Under the pieces are notes generated by a model. That model worked only from the letters and a program-made list of their open reading frames with translations. It ran no database searches and was not told the origin of the DNA. From a virus, in the IMG/VR virus record IMGVR_UViG_3300045959_000108, positions 1 to 34,595 of that record: a DNA stretch of 34,595 bases, one strand, 5' to 3'. Shown one piece after another: positions 16,742 through 24,980 of this stretch; positions within the stretch are counted from its first letter, which is position 1; each line of letters starts with the position of its first letter. The translations under genes and the position numbers were made by a program.

Positions 16742-17664
16742 GAAGCTCTCTGCTGGCAGATGGTTGAAGCGGCGCAGTACTCACAAGCTCTGGGCTCGCC
16801 CTTGCGAACATCAATTCGCCCCACTCCATTCTGCGTACCTTGATAGGTTTGGGCCTCGGCCATCGTGTCGAAAATACGTGTGGCTCGTGCATTAGAAGCA
16901 GCGTGGGGATTCTTATAGTACGCGAATTTGGGCGGATCTAGCCACAATTCTTCGTCAGTACAGAAAGGAAGCTCGGAGTCATCTGCCGACATTAGGCGGT
17001 TGAGTTCTGCGATCCGATCTTCAAGCCTTTGTTTACATTCCTCAACCGTGCCAATTGGCACCAGCATCGTTGGACAAGGACTCTGCGGATAATTCGGATC
17101 CTTAGCTCGAGCTTTGCTCCAGTCCTTTAAGATGAACTGAATGGTGGCTACGTTGTCAGTGATGAAATCTCTTGCTAGGTAACGGTAAGTCGTCAGCTGC
17201 CAAAGATAGTCAGCAGGCGTTTTCTTCTGATACAGGAACACAGAAGTGCTCTTGTAGTCGAACAATCGACCATTCAGGATCATGTCAGGTGCACCGGACA
17301 ACACACGACCCATGAAGTTTTCTTCGTATCTCTTCTGGATGTAGATCGGTGTCTTCCCTGGAGTTTCGATTACTGGGTTGACGTCGTACTCAAACAGGGG
17401 ATTGAAGCCCGCCAAGCGGACATACTCCATCAGGCGCTCGCTTTTCCAAGCGGCGTCAATAGCGTCGTTGATGGCATTTCCGAGCCTGGCAGCCAATACC
17501 TGAGACAGATCAATATCGTGTTCTACACGACGGCTCAGGACTACCTGACGATTGCTGCGAGCAAGCTCGCTACCACTAATGTATGACGGGTCACGATCAT
17601 ATAGATCTCTAGCCAGCCATACCGCAACTGAAAGAGGAATGTTGCGTTGATTAGTGTATGCCAT
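16729..17664 (-). CDS. PD-(D/E)XK nuclease, RecB/Cas4-like (N4 gp42-like)
   Basis: Of 311 residues, the nuclease core is GAPDMILNGRLFDYKST with D127 and D136-x-K138, followed by the helix residue Q156 in LWQLTTYRYL, the RecB-type order. Near the C-terminus is C294-x2-C297-x5-C303, the triplet that in Cas4/AddB holds an iron-sulfur cluster together with one distal Cys. It overlaps both neighbours by about 14 nt within the replication operon. Expected role is exonuclease or resection in replication and recombination. Confidence 0.78.
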   Translation of the reverse strand: MAYTNQRNIPLSVAVWLARDLYDRDPSYISGSELARSNRQVVLSRRVEHDIDLSQVLAARLGNAINDAIDAAWKSERLMEYVRLAGFNPLFEYDVNPVIETPGKTPIYIQKRYEENFMGRVLSGAPDMILNGRLFDYKSTSVFLYQKKTPADYLWQLTTYRYLARDFITDNVATIQFILKDWSKARAKDPNYPQSPCPTMLVPIGTVEECKQRLEDRIAELNRLMSADDSELPFCTDEELWLDPPKFAYYKNPHAASNARATRIFDTMAEAQTYQGTQNGVGRIDVRKGEPRACEYCAASTICQQRASWTT

Positions 17665-17887
17665 CGGTCTGTCCCTCGTAATTTTCGAGATAATTGCAGT
17701 CCCGGATCTCTCTACCAGTTTCCTGGATAATGTCTGCTATCTCTTCCAGGGTATGAGTACCCCATTCGGTTCCATCAAGAAGTTTATGGATTGCTTCCAG
17801 AGCTTCAATGTCTCGCCGGGTGTTCTCACGCTTAGCGCGGCGTTTCTCTGCTGACAACCAGCTAGGGCTGTTTTTTCGAGATGCCAT
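17651..17887 (-). CDS. Small charged helical protein (78 aa)
   Basis: Located between the DNA polymerase and nuclease genes and overlapping both (26 and 14 nt). AGGAG lies 9 nt before the ATG. The N-terminus is Lys/Arg-rich; the rest is helical with heptad-like Leu/Ile (DIEALEAIHKLLD, EEIADIIQE). No family is recognised; small genes occupy the equivalent N4 position. Confidence 0.7.
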   Translation of the reverse strand: MASRKNSPSWLSAEKRRAKRENTRRDIEALEAIHKLLDGTEWGTHTLEEIADIIQETGREIRDCNYLENYEGQTDGIH

Positions 17888-20243
17888 TGAGAAGATCTCC
17901 TATTTCTCCATAAGAGGCTCGATTAGGAAGTCTGATTTCAGTTGCCCAATCAGGAGAGTAAACAATCAGTTCACCACCTAATTTGACTGTCTCGTGCTGA
18001 AGTTCGGGTAACTCATCCCATTCCATTTCAGGAATGAGATTGTCATTGACCCATTTGACGAGCTTCACATCTCGTCGTACCCAGTAGTATTGAGCATCGT
18101 GAATTTGAGCAGCAGGCTTGATGTCATTCCACAACTTGGCTTCGATCACTCGGTCCATGAAAGCGTGAGCTGCTCTGGAATTGAGGAGTCCGTAACTTTG
18201 TCCAAAAGCGTTACCTGCGGATCGCTCTTCAGCAGCTGCTTCTGATGGACGGGCGTCTCCTCGGACTGATGCGTGAAGAACTGGACAAAAGAGCCGAAGT
18301 CCAAAAGCAAGGGTGGTATATCCGTCTCGAGCGGCTCGAGCAAGTTTAGCTGCGTTCCACTCGTCGGAGACTTTGTAGAGTTCATGATAGTTGGTCTCAA
18401 TTTGCTTGGCCATCTCTTCAGAGAAGCCACAATTAGTCATGAGTGTCCTGTACGTACCGAAGTAAGTCAGGGCGAATGTAGGCGCTTTGCCTTCCTGTCT
18501 CCAATGCTTGTATTTTGTAGCAATGGAATTGATGCTCTCGACAGTATTTTCGATGTCGGGCATTTGATCTTTGAAGTAGCCGTAGGCTCTTAAGCTGTGT
18601 CCATCGTAGCCATCGGTATACACCTTCAGCTTGTTTGGATCACGGGTTAACAATGCACTAATCTTGTCCTCAAGTGCATTGAAATCAGCGCCAACGAAAA
18701 GCCAACCCTTTGGGGCTCGTACCATCTGTTTGATGTACTTGGCGAATTTGTTGCCGCTCGATGGTAAATTTTGCTGATTCGGGTTGTCGCTGCTGAGTCG
18801 GCCGCTCTGAGTCCCGCCAATGTTGTAGAACCCATACAGACAGTGGTATCCGTCCACTGCTGGGGCGTTCACGAAGTGCGGCACGAAGCTGCTGAGCAAC
18901 TTGTCGACCTGAGACAGTTCGATGAACCACTCGAGTAACTCCTTCTCCTCAGTTTGATGAACCAGGGCTTTCAGAGTATCGCCATCAGTTGATGGCTGCT
19001 TGCTATCCGTATAGCTAATAATTGGTAGCTCCAGGACCTCATATAGCAACGCCTGTAATTGAATATGGCTGTTGGCATTAAAGGCTTCTGTACAGTCATT
19101 GGGTTCGACACGCTTTTTCTTGAGCTTGCTATTGCGTTTCTCTGCCCATCGTTCACGATGAAGAATCATGTACTGCTCTACAGCACGATGATTCTCAATC
19201 AATAGAAGTAATTCAGCTTTGCGTCTACGGAGAATGTCAGCATTACGCTCTGCTACTTCATTGTCGATTGGTAGACCACAGAGCTGCATCCAGACAATTT
19301 CACGGAGATAACTGTTCAATCGCTCATAGACATGCCTGAGATCACCGAGCTCAGCCATGTGTTTATTATAAAGCCACAGGGTTGCAGCACAGTCTTTGCC
19401 GTTGTACTCAATTACTTCCTCGAGTGGAGCTCTCCATGGTTCTGCGATACCGTAGTCACCATACTCACGTTGTGTCTGTTCCTTCAGGCCCAGTTCATTA
19501 CCTGCGCAAGTATTGGTCACCACATAGCTCAGGATCATGCTGCAATCAGTCTTAGACTGCAGATGCATCAATCCCTGATAAATACCGTCTGTATCGGACA
19601 GCTTCTTCATGAAGACTTTGTGGATCAATTGAGTAAGATCAAATGCACCTTTGTGCATCACAAACCGACCAGAGTAGTTTTCGAAGAACTTTTTCAAGTG
19701 GTTAGCTACGGTCTCCCACTCGAATACAACTGCCTCTTTGTCTGAGAGACCAAAGCCGATTGTGCGTATGGCGCTCTCATAATGTTTAAGTCCCGTGGTT
19801 TCAAGATCCACTGAGAGCCTTGACGTCGCCAGCAGAACTGATTCCCAGTGCTCCCAGGAGGATGCAGTATGAACGGTAACCGTTCGTGTGCTGCCGGGTT
19901 CGACATAGCGCCCTTCAAGGTGTGCTTCAAGAGCCTCCAAGGAAGCTCGAGCTTCATCTCGAACTCGTTCATCAAGGGTAATGGATTTGAACGGCGGAAT
20001 GTAGCAGACATGGTAGTTGCCGAATTTGGATTTGAAGACATACCCTGCGGTATTGGTGACGCGATTACGGCCGCTTAGCTTTTTGAATAGCGTAGCGTCC
20101 TGGACAGCCAGGTGCGTCACTTCCCCATTGCCGATCACTAGCTCATTAAACCAGTCGTCAGGGATCTTCTTTCCCAGAGGTAAAGAGATCTTCTGGCCGA
20201 CCAGTGCTGGACAGCTTCTGGGGCAGATGTATGCAATAGACAT
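17862..20243 (-). CDS. Family A DNA polymerase with 3'-5' exonuclease (N4 gp39-like)
   Basis: The 793-aa protein has a proofreading domain: SVDLETTGL (D146, E148), the Exo II-like MHKGAFDLTQL, and YNGKDCAATLWLY for Exo III. The polymerase domain follows with motif A VGADFNALED (D520), motif B K586-APTFALTYFG, and motif C QIHDAQYYW (D716). Length and lack of a 5' nuclease domain fit phage replicative family A enzymes. The gene overlaps its upstream neighbour by one base (TGATG). It is the replicative polymerase of the phage. Confidence 0.95.
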   Translation of the reverse strand: MSIAYICPRSCPALVGQKISLPLGKKIPDDWFNELVIGNGEVTHLAVQDATLFKKLSGRNRVTNTAGYVFKSKFGNYHVCYIPPFKSITLDERVRDEARASLEALEAHLEGRYVEPGSTRTVTVHTASSWEHWESVLLATSRLSVDLETTGLKHYESAIRTIGFGLSDKEAVVFEWETVANHLKKFFENYSGRFVMHKGAFDLTQLIHKVFMKKLSDTDGIYQGLMHLQSKTDCSMILSYVVTNTCAGNELGLKEQTQREYGDYGIAEPWRAPLEEVIEYNGKDCAATLWLYNKHMAELGDLRHVYERLNSYLREIVWMQLCGLPIDNEVAERNADILRRRKAELLLLIENHRAVEQYMILHRERWAEKRNSKLKKKRVEPNDCTEAFNANSHIQLQALLYEVLELPIISYTDSKQPSTDGDTLKALVHQTEEKELLEWFIELSQVDKLLSSFVPHFVNAPAVDGYHCLYGFYNIGGTQSGRLSSDNPNQQNLPSSGNKFAKYIKQMVRAPKGWLFVGADFNALEDKISALLTRDPNKLKVYTDGYDGHSLRAYGYFKDQMPDIENTVESINSIATKYKHWRQEGKAPTFALTYFGTYRTLMTNCGFSEEMAKQIETNYHELYKVSDEWNAAKLARAARDGYTTLAFGLRLFCPVLHASVRGDARPSEAAAEERSAGNAFGQSYGLLNSRAAHAFMDRVIEAKLWNDIKPAAQIHDAQYYWVRRDVKLVKWVNDNLIPEMEWDELPELQHETVKLGGELIVYSPDWATEIRLPNRASYGEIGDLLNGISKKQP

Positions 20244-20443
20244 CAGTTGAGTGTAATGTCTTCTGGAACTGCAGCTTCTATCAGCGTTCGACCAAGCATT
20301 CGCATGGTTTTGCTGCTCATGTTGCAGGTGATAATTTGGAAATGAGTATCGGAAGTCACGGCCACCATACCCACCTCAATCTTGTGCTTCTCCATGAGAG
20401 CTTCAAGATCTTTCGTTAGTAGATCATTCCATTGGTCATCCAT
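20243..20443 (-). CDS. Small protein between helicase and polymerase (66 aa)
   Basis: ATG is preceded by AGGAG at 6 nt, a strong site. The product has an acidic helix at the start, then alternating strands (EVGMVAVTSDTHFQIITCNM) and a final helix, a compact alpha/beta protein. It is coupled to the polymerase start. N4 also has a small gene (38) in this place. No function is apparent. Confidence 0.75.
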   Translation of the reverse strand: MDDQWNDLLTKDLEALMEKHKIEVGMVAVTSDTHFQIITCNMSSKTMRMLGRTLIEAAVPEDITLN

Positions 20444-20455
20444 GGAGAACTCCTA

Positions 20456-21622
20456 TTAGCTAACTAGGTACAGTCGGTGACGTGCCCTCGAGCAAGCTAC
20501 GTAGAGCAGCCTACGACGTTCATTGGGGTCTCGGCAAGTGAAAAGACTGCTGAGATCCACGAACACTGTATCAAAGGTGCTTCCTTGTGACTTATGAATT
20601 GTCAGTGCTTCAGCATGACGAAGATCGATAAACGATTCTCGTAGTTGAAAATACAGGTTCCAATCCTTAGCAGCAGCTGCTTTAGTAATATCAGCTTGCA
20701 ATTTAGAATTGTCTTTGTATGTGATCAGGTCGCCTATGTCCGTATGAGCCACAATTAGATGTGGTGAAGATGGAATAGGTGAGACTCTCAGGATCTCAAC
20801 CATTGAATCTGTTGGAATCCATTCTTGCACCCCAGGCGAAGGAGAATATCTGAACGCCGAATTGACGATTACAACATCACCTGGAATGAGAGTAGGAGGT
20901 TTATTAGCCGCCCCTCTAATTACCTTGACAGCTGCAGCAGTACGGGCGTTCGTATACGACAGCAGAATGCAGTTGTGCCACTGATCTTCACGAACTAGAC
21001 GAGTCACCACTTCATGTGCAGTCTGGCTGTTGAGTCGACAGATGGCTGGTGGACGTTCACTGATGCTGATATTGTTACCACTGAAGACAGCAGCTCGTAG
21101 AGCAGTTGAGAGCTCAGTAAGTACTGGAGTCTCCAGAGAACGCATTACCTGATTCAGATTAGCTGTCGGCAAGTCCAGCTTGAACACTGAAAACCTACCG
21201 CTTGAGACTGGCGGAAGCTGTGCATCGTCTCCAACCCAAATGATTTTGGAATCAGCACACATTTCCTTAGCAACAGCATAAAGTTGCTTATCGACCATTG
21301 AGGCTTCATCAACCACGATGATGGCATTTCGAATTGGAGATGCTTTGGGATCTCGTACCAAAGAGGTTTTCCCAGTACTGAAATCATTTCGAACAGTAAG
21401 GTGCAGCAGGCTATGGATGGTCTGTGCATGGCCTGTCAGCGTTCTAAGAACACTTGCTGCCTTGTTTGTTGTCGCACAGTAGATCGCTGTTTCTCCCAAA
21501 ATGGAGTACAGCATGTAGGTTTTGCCGGTACCTGCTTGGCCGGTCAGACAAAATTCCTTGCGATCAGATGCAAGAAAGCAACGCAGCTCATCCGCTGCGT
21601 TCATCTGGTCTTGGTTGAGCAC
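20456..21622 (-). CDS. SF1 DNA helicase, Dda/RecD2-like (N4 gp37-like)
   Basis: The 388-aa protein has the SF1B helicase set in order: motif I GQAGTGKT (28-35), motif II VVDEAS (103-108), motif III GDDAQLPP (131-138), motif V TIHKSQGST and motif VI LLYVACSRAR near the C-terminus. This is the size and layout of phage Dda and the N4 gp37 helicase. Start is GTG, with AGGG 8 nt upstream. It probably unwinds DNA at the fork and removes bound proteins. Confidence 0.92.
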   Translation of the reverse strand: MLNQDQMNAADELRCFLASDRKEFCLTGQAGTGKTYMLYSILGETAIYCATTNKAASVLRTLTGHAQTIHSLLHLTVRNDFSTGKTSLVRDPKASPIRNAIIVVDEASMVDKQLYAVAKEMCADSKIIWVGDDAQLPPVSSGRFSVFKLDLPTANLNQVMRSLETPVLTELSTALRAAVFSGNNISISERPPAICRLNSQTAHEVVTRLVREDQWHNCILLSYTNARTAAAVKVIRGAANKPPTLIPGDVVIVNSAFRYSPSPGVQEWIPTDSMVEILRVSPIPSSPHLIVAHTDIGDLITYKDNSKLQADITKAAAAKDWNLYFQLRESFIDLRHAEALTIHKSQGSTFDTVFVDLSSLFTCRDPNERRRLLYVACSRARHRLYLVS

Positions 21623-21627
21623 GAGAA

Positions 21628-21720
21628 CTACCCTACACGACGGGCAATGAACCAGAGAACTCCTGCAAGGAAAACAACAATTGCAAGGAGAAGAGCAAGG
21701 AAGATCTGAATCTCAGTCAT
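21628..21720 (-). CDS. Single-pass membrane microprotein (30 aa)
   Basis: The 30-codon frame starts with an ATGA overlap on the upstream gene and ends 6 nt before the helicase start. It is almost entirely one hydrophobic helix (IFLALLLAIVVFLAGVLWFI) followed by ARRVG. The positive C-terminal end suggests N-out topology. Its position in a chain of coupled genes supports translation. Function unknown. Confidence 0.6.
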   Translation of the reverse strand: MTEIQIFLALLLAIVVFLAGVLWFIARRVG

Positions 21721-21983
21721 GATGGCTCTCGTTCAGGCGATTCCATCAATACTACCTCATAGTTATGATGGTCGACATTTGCATGTGCCCAGTTGTCACC
21801 CGCCATCACAGTTGGAAAAGGTCCGAATACATCGAAACCTTTTTGATCCGGTCGTGTGATGACAAGCACAAACTGATATTTCGGAGGTTTGGGGGGTTCA
21901 CCAAAAGGACGCATCCTGGAACCACATCCAGAACATATCTCTGGCTGTTGGGCTTCAGTGCCACAAACTGCACAGATCCACAT
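21717..21983 (-). CDS. Zinc-ribbon protein (88 aa)
   Basis: The N-terminus has CAVCG and, about 10 residues later, CSGCG, forming a clear four-Cys zinc ribbon. A Pro-rich linker leads to a beta-alpha domain (YQFVLVITRPDQ...GFDVFGPFP). AGGGG lies 7 nt before ATG, and the stop overlaps the next start. Likely a small nucleic-acid or protein-binding factor; no family recognised. Confidence 0.72.
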   Translation of the reverse strand: MWICAVCGTEAQQPEICSGCGSRMRPFGEPPKPPKYQFVLVITRPDQKGFDVFGPFPTVMAGDNWAHANVDHHNYEVVLMESPEREPS

Positions 21984-21994
21984 GGTGTTTCCCC

Positions 21995-22189
21995 TTACTT
22001 GACAGATCGAGGCTTAGCCAACCAGGGAAAAAGTTTGGCAAACTCTCTTGGGTGGAGTTTACTTTCTTTGACTTCGATTGGCTCTTCAAGAATGAAGGGC
22101 ACAATGTCTTGGGGGAGAGGAACGTATCCGGTGGTCTTGTCCTGTTTCTGACGTTCCCGGTATTCGAAATAGGACAGCGTGACTTTCAC
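21995..22189 (-). CDS. Small hypothetical protein, GTG start (64 aa)
   Basis: The GTG start overlaps the stop of the 55-aa gene in a GTGA junction. The product is charged with an aromatic N-terminus and a C-terminal helix FAKLFPWLAKP. No domain recognised. The tight coupling with both neighbours is the main support. Confidence 0.62.
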   Translation of the reverse strand: MKVTLSYFEYRERQKQDKTTGYVPLPQDIVPFILEEPIEVKESKLHPREFAKLFPWLAKPRSVK

Positions 22190-22353
22190 GCCTCCGCCTT
22201 GGGAGGCACTCCCGTAAGCGGATTCTGACGAGCGTAGTTCATATAGAAACGCACGCCGTCATAGAATGCCTGACGAATCAGGTGCTCAGCCATACGCTGG
22301 TTGTTCTTCACCGCCTCATCAGCGGCCTTCGTCAACTGTTCGCGGAAGTCCAT
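22186..22353 (-). CDS. Small helical protein (55 aa)
   Basis: This frame fills what would be a gap. ATG at 22353 has GGAG 7 nt upstream. The chain is one long amphipathic helix (residues 4-44), then PLTGVPPKAEA. Its stop forms a GTGA overlap with the next start; its 5' end overlaps the zinc-ribbon gene by 35 nt. Function unknown. Confidence 0.62.
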   Translation of the reverse strand: MDFREQLTKAADEAVKNNQRMAEHLIRQAFYDGVRFYMNYARQNPLTGVPPKAEA

Positions 22354-22519
22354 TGTTCATCTCCACTGCGCATTTTACGCAGTAATATGCTTTGAAAGGT
22401 GGACCATCAAGGTCCGCATAGATTGGTGGCTCAGCTTTACTGAGTACCATTCGTTTACCGCAGACTACGCAGGTGAAGTACACCCGGTAGATCGACGGCT
22501 GCATGATCTGCAGGTTCAT
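22319..22519 (-). CDS. Zinc-ribbon protein (66 aa)
   Basis: CVVCGKR and YCVKCA form a four-Cys zinc ribbon with about 27 residues between the knuckles. AAGGA lies 6 nt before ATG at 22519; an alternative ATG at 22504 has no site. It overlaps both the 74-aa gene upstream (65 nt) and the 55-aa gene downstream. Unknown function. Confidence 0.65.
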   Translation of the reverse strand: MNLQIMQPSIYRVYFTCVVCGKRMVLSKAEPPIYADLDGPPFKAYYCVKCAVEMNNGLPRTVDEGR

Positions 22520-22679
22520 CGTTAATCCTTATTGGTGTGAGAACCACGGGATAACGACGAGAATCTTCTTCTTCACGACGCTGCTGCTCCAGCTCTTCCT
22601 GATGGTGGAGTTCAGCAAGCATGAGATCAAGATCATCGTCCTCATGCCATTCCATGAACCATTCACCCATGCGGCTCAT
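22455..22679 (-). CDS. Acidic coiled-coil protein (74 aa)
   Basis: The start is an ATGA overlap with the membrane protein gene upstream; no strong ribosome site, so re-initiation is likely. Residues 10-35 are very acidic (EWHEDDDLDLML), then Glu/Gln/Arg-rich helix, then a Pro/Ile segment. The C-terminal 21 codons overlap the next gene, which lowers certainty about the true end of function, but the frame is intact. Confidence 0.55.
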   Translation of the reverse strand: MSRMGEWFMEWHEDDDLDLMLAELHHQEELEQQRREEEDSRRYPVVLTPIRINDEPADHAAVDLPGVLHLRSLR

Positions 22680-22972
22680 GTGGTTATCGCCTTTGGTCGG
22701 AAGAACCAGCCACGGTGTAACACCCACTGGCCGCCTTCAATAGTGGAATAGCCCCACACTTTGCGATAGAGCATAAGAAAGAGATTGAACATCACGCCGC
22801 CAAAAAGCACGGCCAGACGCCCTTCTCCATCTCCACCCAAGAATGCTTGAAGCAGGATGTGAATGGAGATGTCTGTCAGCAGGCCAAAACCCACAAGACG
22901 CTTACGCCACTTGGTTCCGAGCCACATGAACATCATGCAAAGCATGATGAACACAGCAAGTCCGTTAATCAT
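22676..22972 (-). CDS. Small multi-pass membrane protein (98 aa)
   Basis: ATG at 22972 overlaps the thyX stop and has GGAG 6 nt upstream. There are two clear hydrophobic segments, MINGLAVFIMLCMMFMWLG and LAVLFGGVMFNLFLMLY, and a possible third between them (FGLLTDISIHILLQAFLGG). Similar small membrane proteins accompany thyX-like genes in other podophages as far as I recall. Function unknown; it could interact with the host envelope. Confidence 0.72.
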   Translation of the reverse strand: MINGLAVFIMLCMMFMWLGTKWRKRLVGFGLLTDISIHILLQAFLGGDGEGRLAVLFGGVMFNLFLMLYRKVWGYSTIEGGQWVLHRGWFFRPKAITT

Positions 22973-23705
22973 CGAGGTCTCCAAAAGTCTGTTTTGCCCA
23001 CAGGTGGAAGGTGTGTGGAAACACCTCACCCACAATGTGAGCTACAGCATCAGCGAATACCCTGATTTCATACTGCGCATTGGGTGCACAGCGAAGTGTC
23101 ATGAAGGCCAGCCAGTTGCGAAGATTGGCCGAAGCACGCATTTTTGAGTAGTGATCTACTGGCATCTTCTTCCTAGCCAGTTCTTTTGGTACTCCGATGC
23201 GAATCCCGGCCTTGTAATGATTTTCAAGACGACGTTGGATTTCGAGATCATTAGCAACCCAGTCGGTGATTGCAGCTTTATCGACTGTACCTGCTCCTTG
23301 AGCTTGTTTATTAGTCGTCACAGTCTGGGCTCTGGCAATCACGTCATCAACGTGGCAATGGTAGTAGAGATCCGGCAATGCCGTATAGCGAGCACTCATC
23401 TCGTTGTACGACTGCGTACGATGGCGTTGCCATTCTCGAAAGACAAAGAGTGGAGCTTGTACTTCAATCACCATGCCAGCAAATTCAAAAGGAGTGCTGT
23501 GCTGGTTTTCGTACAAGTATCTCAATAGCTTCAGATCGTTTTCCCAGCCACGGAAATTACCCTGGGTACTCTGGCGGGCAGCCTCAATGATGCCCACTTC
23601 GTAGTCCCAATGGTCTGGATCTTCGCCTATATCGCCTTCAGTACCTACGCCCCAGGCTTCAATGAACTGGACATAGCCATGGTCAAGGACGTCGATCTTC
23701 ATCAT
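22965..23705 (-). CDS. thyX: Flavin-dependent thymidylate synthase ThyX
   Basis: The defining ThyX motif RHRxxSxNExSARY is intact at residues 94-107 (RHRTQSYNEMSARY), with downstream RNWLAFMTLRCAPNAQYEIR, the second conserved region. It converts dUMP to dTMP using methylenetetrahydrofolate, FAD and NADPH. The first ATG (23705) has GGAG 6 nt upstream; the longer TTG frame has none. At 246 aa it is of normal size. With dCMP deaminase and dUTPase in the same block it completes a route from dCTP/dUTP pools to dTMP. Confidence 0.96.
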   Translation of the reverse strand: MMKIDVLDHGYVQFIEAWGVGTEGDIGEDPDHWDYEVGIIEAARQSTQGNFRGWENDLKLLRYLYENQHSTPFEFAGMVIEVQAPLFVFREWQRHRTQSYNEMSARYTALPDLYYHCHVDDVIARAQTVTTNKQAQGAGTVDKAAITDWVANDLEIQRRLENHYKAGIRIGVPKELARKKMPVDHYSKMRASANLRNWLAFMTLRCAPNAQYEIRVFADAVAHIVGEVFPHTFHLWAKQTFGDLDD

Positions 23706-23820
23706 CTTCAACTCCAGGCGGCAGAGGGGGATTTATACGTGACCAGAATCTGGACCAACCGCAAATGAATACTGGAATGAAAATGAGATAGCCGAGGACA
23801 ACCCATATCCACCAGTCCAC
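23683..23820 (-). CDS. Small membrane protein overlapping thyX start (45 aa)
   Basis: This short frame fills the gap between the 126-aa gene and thyX. GTG at 23820 is preceded by GGAG 7 nt upstream. The product is a single hydrophobic helix (WWIWVVLGYLIFIPVFICGW) followed by a short basic then Pro-rich and acidic tail. It overlaps the thyX start by 23 nt. Positive charges after the helix suggest N-out, C-in topology. Confidence 0.55.
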   Translation of the reverse strand: MDWWIWVVLGYLIFIPVFICGWSRFWSRINPPLPPGVEDDEDRRP

Positions 23821-23823
23821 GGC

Positions 23824-24204
23824 TTAGCTCCAGATCACGAAGGTAGACGTTCCGGCAGTACCGGTGACATCTTCGACCTGGAAACCACGCTTGGTCAGAG
23901 CCGCACGCACATCTTCGGGGAGTTCGCCTTCGAGCTGCAGCTGGCTTGCGCCCTGACGTGCCTTCATGATGATGCCCACAAGAACGGCCCACAGGCTGTT
24001 GGCCTGTACACCCTGCGGCTGGGTGAGACCAGCGGCATCCTTGGCAGTCAGGCTGACAGTGCCTGAGACAAAGGGCAGTGCATGAAACAGTTCGAAAGTC
24101 TGCATCGCCTGCTGCTGAGTGCGCTCATCAAGAGTGCGAATGTCGGCAGCGATGTCACGGACATCTTCATTGATGCCAAGCCAGGTACGAAAAATGTTCT
24201 TCAT
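23824..24204 (-). CDS. Hypothetical phage protein (126 aa)
   Basis: ATG overlaps the stop of the upstream gene (ATGA). The N-terminus is a helical, acidic/charged segment (INEDVRDIAADIRTLDERTQQQ); the C-terminal half has an ELPEDVRAALTKRGFQVEDV stretch followed by a beta strand ending TSTFVIWS. I do not recognise the family. Confidence 0.7.
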   Translation of the reverse strand: MKNIFRTWLGINEDVRDIAADIRTLDERTQQQAMQTFELFHALPFVSGTVSLTAKDAAGLTQPQGVQANSLWAVLVGIIMKARQGASQLQLEGELPEDVRAALTKRGFQVEDVTGTAGTSTFVIWS

Positions 24205-24980
24205 AAGGTGATACCTTGGTTGATGATGGTTTCAACCAGTCCTGTATCCGGATTATGAGTATCCGGGATAGGCTGGTTACCTAGAACAGAAAAGTCGAAA
24301 TATGGAAAGCGCACGTTGTCACGTAAATAGCGCGTTCCAACTTCCCCATACATTCGAAACTCGGCTGGAGCTCGGGTCAATTTGTAGTAACCGAGTTCGT
24401 TCAGCTTTGTCACAAGCAGGGGATCACCAAACAAGCGGATATACCACTTGTCATCAGTGTTAACGATGGTCCTGGCTACAATGGAATTTCCGCCTGGAGC
24501 ATACAAGACAGCAAGAGCCAGCTTGTTCTGGGGATGACAGTAGCATCGCACCAGAATGGAATTAGTCATGCAGCTCTCAACGCCACCGCTAGTATCTTGA
24601 TAGGCGGCAATCCAGTCTTCTGGTCGAGTGAGAAACTCAACTCGATAAGCTGTGAGTTCGTGCTGCAGCTGTTGAATGATGATTGGGTCGATGAACCTCT
24701 GGAACAAGTTCAAGAACTTATCGACCGGCAAACTCCTATTTGGAGTGTCAAACAACCTGAAGTTGTGAAGATCCGGATAATAGCGAATGTTTGTGCGTTT
24801 GTTCGGATCAAATTCAGCTAGACACGCGACTCGAATAGGCTCAGGAATGAGCTCCGGTGCACGATCAAAGCAACGGTGATACTTGGCAAGCAAGTCACCA
24901 TCTGGATCTTCCTTGGCTAGAAGTCGCATGACGACTTCTTTGCTAGGAATCTTGGTGTGCTTCTTCTTGAATTTCTTCAT
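24201..24980 (-). CDS. Hypothetical protein, paralogue of 25920-26744 product (259 aa)
   Basis: The C-terminal part reads SGGVESCMTNS, then NKLALAVLYAP, ARTIVNTDDKWYIRLFG and LNELGYYKL. The same SCM...LAL.Y...R.IVN...K.Y.R.Y...LN..GY sequence occurs in the protein encoded by 25920-26744. I recall this Cys-containing domain from other phage proteins of unknown role. The basic N-terminus (KKFKKKHTK) differs between the two. The gene is coupled to the peptidase gene upstream by ATGA. Confidence 0.72.
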   Translation of the reverse strand: MKKFKKKHTKIPSKEVVMRLLAKEDPDGDLLAKYHRCFDRAPELIPEPIRVACLAEFDPNKRTNIRYYPDLHNFRLFDTPNRSLPVDKFLNLFQRFIDPIIIQQLQHELTAYRVEFLTRPEDWIAAYQDTSGGVESCMTNSILVRCYCHPQNKLALAVLYAPGGNSIVARTIVNTDDKWYIRLFGDPLLVTKLNELGYYKLTRAPAEFRMYGEVGTRYLRDNVRFPYFDFSVLGNQPIPDTHNPDTGLVETIINQGITL

